DNA of 8,496 bases from positions 1 through 8,496 of the forward strand of contig DASZVN010000198.1 of the NCBI GenBank assembly GCA_035547055.1. The letters run 5' to 3'. The translations under genes were made by a program, and so were the position numbers. This stretch comes from DASZVN01 sp035547055 (GTDB lineage Bacteria > Pseudomonadota > Alphaproteobacteria > Rhizobiales > Methylopilaceae). Positions within the stretch are counted from its first letter, which is position 1, and each line of letters begins with the position of its first letter. The notes beneath the pieces are model-generated. The model had not been told where the DNA came from. It made no database searches and saw only the letters and a program-made list of their open reading frames with translations. Shown piece after piece: positions 1-4,927 of this stretch.

Positions 1-617
1 GGGTAGAAGCCGGCCGTGCGCGGGTCGGCAGCGTCGTGCACCGCGCCCGAGACGACCTTGCGGAGGATATAGAGCCGGCGCTCGAAGGCGTCCTCGTCGG
101 CAATGCCGGGGCCCCGGCCGATGAAGACCTGGACGTGCAGCGGCTCGGTCGGCTTGACGCTTTCGCCGAGGATGGCGTTGTCGGTCGGCACGTCGCGCCA
201 GCCGAGCAGGACCTGGCCCTCGCTCTCGATCACGCGCTCGACTGTTTCACGAATGATTCGCCGCCCCTCCGGGTCGCGGGGCATGAACAGGTAGCCGACG
301 GCGTAATGGCCGGGCGCCGGCAGGGCAAAACCCAGCCGCTCGGCCTCGCCTTGGAAGAAGCGGTGCGGGATCTGCACCAGGATGCCGGCGCCGTCGCCGG
401 CCCGGGGGTCGGCCCCGACCGCGCCACGGTGCTCGAGGTTCTGCAGGATCGTCAGGCCATGCTCGACGATGGCATGGCTCTTGCGGTTGGACAGATCGGC
501 GATGAAGCCGACGCCGCAGGAGTCCTTCTCCAGGGCCGGATCGAACAGGCCCTGCGCCGGCGGCGCCGAGGGGCGCAGTGCGCTCGCCAGGAGCGTCTCG
601 TCGCGCTTGGTCGTCAT
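1..617 (-). CDS. gltB: Glutamate synthase (NADPH) large chain, N-terminal part, cut by window edge
   Basis: The large subunit of glutamate synthase transfers the amide nitrogen of glutamine to 2-oxoglutarate, making two glutamates in the GS-GOGAT ammonium assimilation route in the cytoplasm. About 205 codons are visible. They cover a 33-residue leader followed by DSCGVGFIADL, where Cys34 should be the N-terminal nucleophile of the class II glutamine amidotransferase domain after propeptide removal, as known for GltB. Further family marks are LEHRGAVGADPRAGDGAG, the following PHRFF, and GYLFMPRD. The ATG at 617 is preceded by GAGGGAGCGGAG, a good ribosome binding site, and gives a propeptide length typical of the family. 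Most of the protein (usually about 1500 residues, with the FMN/Fe-S synthase and GXGXG domains) lies outside the window. The partner small subunit gltD is not visible. The family assignment is firm. Confidence 0.95.
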   Translation of the reverse strand, partial: MTTKRDETLLASALRPSAPPAQGLFDPALEKDSCGVGFIADLSNRKSHAIVEHGLTILQNLEHRGAVGADPRAGDGAGILVQIPHRFFQGEAERLGFALPAPGHYAVGYLFMPRDPEGRRIIRETVERVIESEGQVLLGWRDVPTDNAILGESVKPTEPLHVQVFIGRGPGIADEDAFERRLYILRKVVSGAVHDAADPRTAGFY

Positions 618-726
618 GGCTCCGCTCCCTCGGTTGCGGCGTTGCGGCAGAAGGCCGGGCGACACTTCCGATCGAATGCCCCGAGGCACCGGAAACGCGC
701 ACCGGCCTTGAACGAATGATGCGAAT

Positions 727-743
727 GGACAGCAATCCTGTCC
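727..743. promoter_or_regulatory. Operator-like inverted repeat at the candidate gltB transcription start
   Basis: GGACAG-caatc-CTGTCC is a perfect dyad with 6-base arms and a 5-base spacer. It touches the last base of the proposed -10 hexamer and covers the expected start of transcription, which is a typical position for a repressor site. I do not recognise the cognate regulator. The arms do not fit the alphaproteobacterial LexA site. Confidence 0.35.
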
Positions 744-771
744 TAATCTGGCCGCACCTTGCCAGAAACAA
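743..771 (-). promoter_or_regulatory. Candidate sigma-70 type promoter of gltB
   Basis: On the minus strand TTGTTT (771-766) is followed after 17 bases by GATTAG (748-743). This is a fair but imperfect match to -35 and -10 hexamers at ideal spacing. It lies in the only A/T-rich part of the gap and would give a leader of roughly 120 nucleotides before the gltB ATG. It is an inference from pattern only. Confidence 0.35.
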
Positions 772-788
772 TTTTGAAACACAAGCGG

Positions 789-806
789 GCAAATGCCGCA
801 ATTTGC
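789..806. promoter_or_regulatory. Inverted repeat upstream of the candidate gltB promoter
   Basis: GCAAAT-gccgca-ATTTGC forms a perfect dyad with 6-base arms and a 6-base spacer. It is centred about 30 bases upstream of the proposed -35 hexamer, which is an activator-like position. It may bind a dimeric regulator. No known site was matched. Confidence 0.25.
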
Positions 807-854
807 GTCACCTCCCCCGCATGCCTGGAAAAACGGGAGGGGTCCTTTCGCAGG

Positions 855-877
855 GTGGGCAAGCGACGCTTGCCCAC
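855..877. repeat. Perfect 23-base palindrome, dispersed-repeat or terminator candidate
   Basis: Two 11-base arms (GTGGGCAAGCG and its complement) flank a single central base at 866. As RNA this forms a strong hairpin with a tight loop. It lies about 80 bases past the glycosylase stop. On the minus strand a run of five T follows only about 22 bases later, so it is not a textbook intrinsic terminator. From memory, intergenic palindromes built on GTGGGCA...TGCCCAC recur in rhizobial genomes, which makes a dispersed repeat plausible. That recurrence was not checked. Confidence 0.5.
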
Positions 878-880
878 GTC

Positions 881-906
881 GCGGGCCTCGGCAGGCCGAC
901 GCCCGC
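881..906 (-). terminator. Strong GC hairpin downstream of the glycosylase gene, possible transcript end
   Basis: GCGGGC pairs with GCCCGC, and inside it TCGGC pairs with GCCGA, with one C-C mismatch between the two stems. This gives an 11-pair hairpin immediately next to the palindrome at 855-877. On the minus strand it is met first by polymerase leaving the argB-side operon. No U-tract follows, so the role could be 3'-end stabilisation rather than termination. Confidence 0.3.
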
Positions 907-958
907 CCTCCAAGATGCCGGCGGGCACCGGACAGGATTGGCCGCTGAGGCGGCAGGG

Positions 959-1690
959 TCAAGGGCGGGCCGCGCCGGCGCGCGGGAAGGGCTTGCTCAC
1001 GAAGCGCGAGCCGGCGAGCCCGAACCGCCACGGCCAGTCGGCGGCACGGCTGATGCCGATGCGCGGGCCGGTCACGATCGCGACCGGCGCCGGGCGCGGC
1101 AGGATCGCGAAGGGCGGTGCATCGAGCGGGCGGCCGTCGTCGGCCTTGGTCACACCGAGCGCGGCGCAGACCCGGCCGGGCCCGCTGCACAGAAGCCGCG
1201 GCTCGGCGAGGCCTCGGCGTGCCGCCATCGCCGCAAGGCCCGCCGTCGGCTCGACCGCGCGGATCAGGACTCCGCTCGATACCCCTTCGGTCGCGCAGAC
1301 GAAGTTCAGGCACCAGTGAATGCCGTAGGAGCGGTAGACATAGGCGCGGCCGGGCGGGCCGAAGAGGCTGCCGTTGCGCGCGTTCAGGCCGCGAAAACCG
1401 TGGGCGGCGGGATCGTCCGGCCCGTAGGCCTCGACCTCGACGATGGTGCCGCCGACGCCGCCATAGAGGAGCGTCGCGCCGATCAGCTCCGGCGCGACCT
1501 CCAGCACCGGCCGGGCGAAGAACGCGGCGGCGAGCGGCGCGGCGCCGTCATTGCCGTCAGCCCGGCCGCGGCGGCGCGTGCCCGGCGCCGGGGTTCGCGC
1601 GGAGCCTGGCCCCGGATCCCGGATCGCCGCTGCCGCTGGCGCGGCGTCCGGGATGACGGCGTTGCGGGAGAGAGGCGCGTTCTTGGTCAC
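959..1690 (-). CDS. DNA-3-methyladenine glycosylase (AAG/MPG family)
   Basis: This base-excision repair enzyme removes alkylated purines such as 3-methyladenine and hypoxanthine. The AAG fold occupies residues about 51-243. The active site is clear by comparison with human AAG: IVEVEAY has the catalytic Glu87 and Tyr89, AAHGFRG has His97, and YVYRSYGIHWCLN has the intercalating Tyr122 and Asn129. SGVLIRAVEP, SGPGRVCAALG and GPRIGISRAADWPWRF are further family blocks. The GTG start at 1690 overlaps the upstream stop (GTGA) and has GGGAG about 8 bases before it, so it is translationally coupled to the nucleotidase gene. The family is usually near 190-210 residues. Here 243 residues result from an Ala/Pro/Arg/Gly-rich N-terminal segment (residues 10-50) encoded by a palindromic repeat-like element. 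The core should still fold and act. Confidence 0.93.
   Translation of the reverse strand: MTKNAPLSRNAVIPDAAPAAAAIRDPGPGSARTPAPGTRRRGRADGNDGAAPLAAAFFARPVLEVAPELIGATLLYGGVGGTIVEVEAYGPDDPAAHGFRGLNARNGSLFGPPGRAYVYRSYGIHWCLNFVCATEGVSSGVLIRAVEPTAGLAAMAARRGLAEPRLLCSGPGRVCAALGVTKADDGRPLDAPPFAILPRPAPVAIVTGPRIGISRAADWPWRFGLAGSRFVSKPFPRAGAARP
1543..1661. repeat. Palindromic repeat-like element inside the glycosylase coding region
   Basis: The 119-base segment is bounded by inverted 9-base ends, CGCCGTCAT (1543-1551) and ATGACGGCG (1653-1661). Inside it, ATCCCGGA (1616-1623) and TCCGGGAT (1647-1654) pair, and the pairing continues through CGCCGC/GCGGCG and GCC/GGC with single-T bulges. The result is a hairpin of about 17 pairs with a 3-base loop. 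Read on the minus strand it begins GTCATCCCGGACGCC and runs into GATCCGGGATCC, wording I recall from dispersed intergenic repeats of alphaproteobacteria. It is open in the glycosylase frame and codes for exactly the residues absent from normal family members. The structure is seen directly. Its identity as a mobile or dispersed element is inferred. Confidence 0.6.
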
Positions 1691-2388
1691 GGCACGTCTC
1701 CCGGTGCCGGGATCAGCCCGGCCAGGAAGCCGGTGAGGTCGTCGGTGACGTGGTCGACATGCGGCCCTTTCAGGCTGTCCTCGGCCTCCCGGGCGCGCTC
1801 GGGCGCGTCCGCGCCCCGCGGCAGAACCAGAACCGTCCTCATGCCGAGCGCGTGCGGCTCGCGGAGATTGCCGGCGAGGTCCTCGAACATCGCCGCGCGC
1901 GAGGGGTCGATCGCAAAGCGCGCGACGAAGCGCTCGTAGGTCGAGCGGTCGGGCTTCGGCACGAAATCGGCCGCGGCGATGTCGAAGAAATCCTCGAACA
2001 GATGGTGCAGGCCGAGTGCCTCGGCACAGCGCTCGGCATGGCCGCGCGAGCCGTTGGTGAGGACGAAGCGGCGCCCGGGCAGGTTGGCGATGGCCTCGCC
2101 GAGCGCGGGGTCGGCGGTCAGCCGGTCGTGCGGGATGTCATGGACGAAGGCGAGGAATTCGTGCGGGTCGACGCCCTCGACCGTCATCAGGCCGCGGAGC
2201 GTCGTGCCGTAGTGGCGGTAGTACTGCTTCTGCAGCGCGAAGGCGCTGAGCCCGTCGATGCCGAGCCGGTCGGCGATGAAATGGGTCATGCGCCGGTCGA
2301 TCAGCTCGAACAGCCGCGTCGACGGCGGATAGAGGGTGTTGTCGAGGTCGAACACCCAGGTGTCGATATGGTCGAAGCCGGGGATCAC
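1687..2388 (-). CDS. HAD-family pyrimidine 5'-nucleotidase
   Basis: This cytoplasmic hydrolase is predicted to dephosphorylate pyrimidine nucleoside monophosphates, through a phospho-aspartate intermediate with Mg2+. All four HAD motifs are present: motif I FDLDNTLYP (nucleophile Asp14, acid/base Asp16), motif II VLTNGS (Thr111), motif III PKPDRSTY (Lys145) and motif IV FEDLAGNL (Glu169-Asp170). The block YYRHYGTTLRGL and the helical cap between motifs I and II match the Pyr-5-nucltdase subfamily (SDT1-like). The GTG at 2388 overlaps the argB stop as GTGA, giving 233 residues, the usual length. A longer open frame continues upstream, but that part is the argB region in the wrong frame. Translation is probably coupled to argB. 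Exact substrate preference is not shown by sequence, so a more general HAD phosphatase role is possible. Confidence 0.9.
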   Translation of the reverse strand: MIPGFDHIDTWVFDLDNTLYPPSTRLFELIDRRMTHFIADRLGIDGLSAFALQKQYYRHYGTTLRGLMTVEGVDPHEFLAFVHDIPHDRLTADPALGEAIANLPGRRFVLTNGSRGHAERCAEALGLHHLFEDFFDIAAADFVPKPDRSTYERFVARFAIDPSRAAMFEDLAGNLREPHALGMRTVLVLPRGADAPERAREAEDSLKGPHVDHVTDDLTGFLAGLIPAPGDVP

Positions 2389-3275
2389 CGCGTGATCAGC
2401 GTGCCGGCGCCGTGGTCGGTCAGGAGCTCGAGCAGCACCGCGTGGGGCACCTGGCCGTCGAGGATGACGACGCCCTCGACGCCGCGGTCGAGCGCGTCGA
2501 TGCAGGTCTCGACCTTGGGGATCATCCCGCCGGACACGGTGCCCTCGGCGATCATCTGCCGGGCCTGCTCGATGGTGAGCTCCTTGATCAGCTCCTTCCT
2601 CGCGTCGAGCACGCCGGCGACGTCGGTCAGGAGCAGGAGGCGCTTGGCGTGGAGCGCGCCGGCGATGGCGCCGGCGAAGGTGTCGGCGTTGACGTTGTAG
2701 GTCTCGCCGTCCTCGCCGGCCGCGACCGGGGCCAGCACCGGGATGATGTCGGAGCGGCTGATGAAGTCGAGCACGGTGGTGTCGACCTTCCAGGGCTCGC
2801 CGACGAAGCCGAGATCGACCGCCCGCTCGATCGAGGAATCCGGGTCGCGCACGGTCCGCGTCAGCTTGCGCGCCGTGACCATGCCGCCGTCCTTGCCCGA
2901 AAGGCCGACCGCCCGGCCGCCCTGGGCGCCGATCGCGGCGACGATCCCTTTGTTGATGGAGCCGGCGAGCACCATCTCGACGATCTCGACCGTCGGCCGG
3001 TCGGTGATGCGGAGCCCGCCCTGGAACTCGCTCTTGATGCCGAGCCGGTTCAGCATCGCCCCGATCTGCGGCCCGCCGCCATGCACCACCACCGGATGCA
3101 GCCCGGACAGCTTCAGCATGACGATGTCGCTGGCGAAATCGCGCGCGAGCCGCTCCTCGCCCATGGCGTGGCCGCCATATTTCACCACGACGGTGGCGTC
3201 GTCGTAGCGCAGCAGGTGGGGCAGCGCCTCCGCCAGGGTGCGCGCGGCGGCGGAAGGCGGAACGGTATCGGCCAT
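2385..3275 (-). CDS. argB: Acetylglutamate kinase
   Basis: ArgB phosphorylates N-acetyl-L-glutamate with ATP, the second step of arginine biosynthesis, in the cytoplasm. At 296 residues it has normal length. Amino-acid kinase motifs are intact: VVKYGGHAMG (catalytic Lys32), VVHGGGPQIG (glycine loop about residues 63-72), QGGLRITD with Arg89 for substrate binding, YNVNADTFAGAIAGAL (193-208), LLLLTDVAGVLD, and GGMIPKVETCIDAL with Lys254 near the phosphates. An N-terminal helix (residues about 8-23) resembles the arm of arginine-feedback-inhibited hexameric enzymes, so allosteric inhibition by arginine is plausible. The ATG at 3275 has AGGA about 10 bases upstream. Its stop overlaps the nucleotidase start. 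In related genomes engB normally lies directly upstream; here two plus-strand genes intervene, and argB seems to have its own promoter. Confidence 0.97.
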   Translation of the reverse strand: MADTVPPSAAARTLAEALPHLLRYDDATVVVKYGGHAMGEERLARDFASDIVMLKLSGLHPVVVHGGGPQIGAMLNRLGIKSEFQGGLRITDRPTVEIVEMVLAGSINKGIVAAIGAQGGRAVGLSGKDGGMVTARKLTRTVRDPDSSIERAVDLGFVGEPWKVDTTVLDFISRSDIIPVLAPVAAGEDGETYNVNADTFAGAIAGALHAKRLLLLTDVAGVLDARKELIKELTIEQARQMIAEGTVSGGMIPKVETCIDALDRGVEGVVILDGQVPHAVLLELLTDHGAGTLITR

Positions 3276-3306
3276 CGGGAAGGCGTCCTGCGGGCGGGCT
3301 GCCGCG

Positions 3307-3334
3307 TTCTAGCGCATTTTCTGCCGAGGTCGAG
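3307..3334 (-). promoter_or_regulatory. Candidate promoter of the argB operon
   Basis: On the minus strand CTCGAC (3334-3329) and CTAGAA (3312-3307) are 16 bases apart. They resemble the CTTGAC-N17-CTATAT pattern known for rhizobial housekeeping promoters. Transcription would start about 25 bases before the argB ATG. A local promoter is expected, because the inserted plus-strand genes separate argB from engB. Confidence 0.35.
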
Positions 3335-3358
3335 GGTGAGCAGGCCGTGCCCGGTGAT

Positions 3359-3387
3359 TTGACCGTGGCCGGCCGACGGCCGATATT
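3359..3387 (+). promoter_or_regulatory. Candidate promoter of the toxin-antitoxin-like pair
   Basis: TTGACC (3359-3364) and GATATT (3382-3387) are separated by exactly 17 bases, the best promoter match in the window. Transcription would begin near 3394, about 19 bases before the TTG start at 3413. It diverges from the argB promoter, with about 25 bases between the two -35 elements. Confidence 0.5.
3371..3381. promoter_or_regulatory. Palindrome in the -35/-10 spacer, possible autoregulatory operator
   Basis: GGCCG-A-CGGCC is a perfect dyad lying wholly between the proposed -35 and -10 hexamers of the plus-strand pair and abutting the -10. Toxin-antitoxin modules commonly repress their own promoter from such a site, and that family habit is the reason for the call. 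The arms are short and GC-rich, so chance is possible in this genome. Confidence 0.3.
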
Positions 3388-3412
3388 TCGGGACGCGGAA
3401 TGAATTGCGAGA

Positions 3413-3961
3413 TTGTCCGTGCTCGACCCAGCCATTCTGGCTTTTATGGATTTTCCAATGCCGCCTAGCCCGCCGCAGGCGGTGGAAGAGAGACTCTGGC
3501 TGTCTCATGAGGCCCAAAAGGCGCAGCGCCTGACGAGGCGGCTTGCCGACAGCTATGATGCTCTGGCGGACCAATGGATAGCGCGGATCGAGCAAAACAA
3601 AGCGATCGGCGAGACGATCTCGAAGCCGCTTTCAACTGAAGCCGGACGCGAGTTTGGTGAAAAAATCGAAGAACTTGAGGAGATTGCTGAACATCGAGCA
3701 ATCCTTCGGAATCGACTTAGGAAACATAGCCAGCGACAGATCAAGCGGCAATTTGCACGCGATCCGTCGCTTGGCGCGGTTTCAAGGACATTCGCAGCAC
3801 GACTTTTGGCAACCGATGACCGAGTCATCGAGTCGCTCTTAGATTTCGCGCTGTACGCACGCGCGCTCCGCGCAGAGCTGAGCCCCGCGTCCCGCGAAGG
3901 GCCGAACTTCAACAGTCCTGCCGATCTTGAGGCTTATCTCGATCGCGAACTGGCGTCGTAA
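3413..3961 (+). CDS. Unrecognised helical protein, putative partner (antitoxin?) of the downstream RelE/ParE-like protein
   Basis: I do not recognise this 182-residue protein. It appears mostly helical and highly charged. A proline patch (MPPSPPQ, residues 16-22) is followed by likely helices at about 24-66, 75-115 (KIEELEEIAEHRAILRNRLRK, coiled-coil-like) and 120-155, then a short C-terminal helix DLEAYLDREL. No signal peptide, membrane segment, ribbon-helix-helix, AbrB or HTH motif is evident. The start is uncertain: TTG 3413 is the longest choice, while GTG 3419, ATG 3446 and ATG 3458 are in frame, and none has a strong ribosome binding site. Its stop overlaps the next ATG (TAATG), so the two are surely co-translated. 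Position suggests an antitoxin, but the size is large for one. GC is about 53% over 3541-3840, against 70-80% in neighbours, which suggests transfer. Confidence 0.75.
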   Translation: MSVLDPAILAFMDFPMPPSPPQAVEERLWLSHEAQKAQRLTRRLADSYDALADQWIARIEQNKAIGETISKPLSTEAGREFGEKIEELEEIAEHRAILRNRLRKHSQRQIKRQFARDPSLGAVSRTFAARLLATDDRVIESLLDFALYARALRAELSPASREGPNFNSPADLEAYLDRELAS

Positions 3962-4242
3962 TGCGCCTCACCATTGCGCCGACATTCGTCGCAGCCCTGA
4001 AGAAGCTGCCGCCGGACCGTCAGCGTGCCGTTAAATCCTGCCTGCTGCGATTTCAGACCGAACCAGCCCTGCCGAGCCTTCACTTTCGCCCGCTGGCGGG
4101 CAAGGGAGGCTATTTCATTATCAGCGCCGCCCACGGCGACCGCGTCATCCTCCGCCGCGAAGATGGCGACGCATTTACCGCGGTTGATGTTGGTCCCCAC
4201 GAGAACGTCTATCGCCGCTGGGACAATCCGCGGCGGCGCTGA
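3961..4242 (+). CDS. RelE/ParE-superfamily toxin-like protein
   Basis: The 93-residue product has the layout of a RelE/ParE-type toxin. Two N-terminal helices (FVAALKKLPPDRQRAVKSCLLRF) are followed by a short linker, then a sheet with LHFRPLAGKGGYFIISAAHGDRVILRREDGDAFTAVDVG and the C-terminal PHENVYRRW. The block R-x-I-x-x-R-x-x-DGD and the closing VGxHexVYrrw resemble the mRNA interferase/gyrase-poison superfamily. Candidate active-site residues are Arg43, Lys48, Arg61, Arg65 and Tyr84, but assignment would need a structure. The ATG overlaps the stop of the upstream gene. GC here is about 62-67%, between that of its partner and the host genes. It ends 4 bases before the convergent engB stop. 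Whether it cuts mRNA or poisons gyrase cannot be told. Confidence 0.75.
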   Translation: MRLTIAPTFVAALKKLPPDRQRAVKSCLLRFQTEPALPSLHFRPLAGKGGYFIISAAHGDRVILRREDGDAFTAVDVGPHENVYRRWDNPRRR

Positions 4243-4246
4243 GCCC

Positions 4247-4927
4247 TCAGTTCGCGCAGCCTGGAGACAGCGCTCCGCGCTCCGCCAGCAGCCGGGCGAT
4301 GGCGGCGCGGAGATCGGGGACGCCGGCGCCGGTGCGGCCGGAGGTCAGCAGCACTTCGGGGTAGGCCGCCGGGCGGCGGGCCAGGGCGGCCGCGACCTCG
4401 GCATGGCGGGCCTCGGCCTCGGCGGGCTTGAGCTGGTCGGCCTTGGTCAGCACCACCTGGTAGGACACCGCGGCGCGGTCGAGCCGATCGAGCACCGGCA
4501 CGTCGGTCTTCTTCAGGCCGTGGCGGGCGTCGATCAGCAGGAAGACGCGGGCGAGGCTGGTGCGGCCTTCGAGATAGCCGAGGGCGAGGCGGGTCCAGGC
4601 CTTGACCTTGGCCTCGGGCGCCTGGGCGAAGCCGTAGCCCGGCATGTCGACCAGGGTCAGCACGCCGCCGATGCGGAAGAAATTGAGCTCCTGGGTGCGG
4701 CCGGGGGTGTTGGACACCTTGGCAAGCATCCGTCGCCCGGCCAGAGCATTCACGAGGCTCGACTTGCCGACGTTCGAGCGCCCGGCGAAGGCGATCTCCG
4801 GCCCCTCCATCGGCGGCAACTGGTCGAGCTTGACCGCGCCGCGGAGGAAGACGCTCTCGCGGGCGAACAGGAGCCGCCCGGCCTCGGCCAAGGCGGCATC
4901 GTCGGGACGGTCGTCGGCCTCGCTCAT
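4247..4927 (-). CDS. engB: Ribosome biogenesis GTPase EngB (YihA/YsxC)
   Basis: EngB is a TRAFAC-class GTPase needed for assembly of the 50S ribosomal subunit and is essential in many bacteria. All nucleotide motifs are visible in 226 residues: G1 GRSNVGKSS (49-57), G2 NTPGRTQ (73-79) with the family-specific switch, G3 DMPGYGFA (94-101), G4 TKAD (161-164), and a G5-like LLTSGRTG near residue 195. The ATG at 4927 overlaps the stop of the GMC oxidoreductase gene as ATGA. The annotated start keeps a normal N-terminus, with RLLFARESVFLRGAVKLDQLPP typical of the family. In related genomes yidC usually precedes and argB follows engB, but here both neighbours are different genes. No separate promoter is visible between it and the oxidoreductase gene, so a promoter within that gene is likely. 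Confidence 0.95.
   Translation of the reverse strand: MSEADDRPDDAALAEAGRLLFARESVFLRGAVKLDQLPPMEGPEIAFAGRSNVGKSSLVNALAGRRMLAKVSNTPGRTQELNFFRIGGVLTLVDMPGYGFAQAPEAKVKAWTRLALGYLEGRTSLARVFLLIDARHGLKKTDVPVLDRLDRAAVSYQVVLTKADQLKPAEAEARHAEVAAALARRPAAYPEVLLTSGRTGAGVPDLRAAIARLLAERGALSPGCAN

Larger units (their letters stand above)
618..958. other. Intergenic region between the glycosylase gene and gltB
   Basis: This 341-base gap separates two co-directional minus-strand genes. The half next to gltB (roughly 720-810) is noticeably richer in A and T and contains a promoter-like pair and two small inverted repeats. The half next to the glycosylase gene is GC-rich and contains three hairpin-forming palindromes: 855-877, 881-906, and GCCGC-TGAG-GCGGC at 941-954, just past the glycosylase stop. 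A 61-codon open frame crosses it on the minus strand but looks accidental. The gap therefore most likely combines the 3' end of the argB-side transcript with the control region of gltB. Confidence 0.6.

Noticed and set aside
749..770. Sigma-54 promoter upstream of gltB (TGGCAAGG on the minus strand)
   Set aside because: The GG element is partly present, but no GC element (TTGC) occurs at the required spacing.
743..928. 61-codon minus-strand open frame between the glycosylase gene and gltB
   Set aside because: It crosses the 855-877 and 881-906 hairpins, has no clear ribosome binding site, and its translation resembles accidental coding of intergenic repeats.
578..1939. 453-codon plus-strand open frame opposite the glycosylase and nucleotidase genes
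   Set aside because: It is a GC-driven shadow of real minus-strand genes, with Arg/Ala/Gly-rich composition and no recognisable domain.
2389..3435. N-terminal extension of the nucleotidase frame across argB
   Set aside because: This stretch is argB in the wrong frame. The GTG at 2388 gives normal length and overlaps the argB stop.
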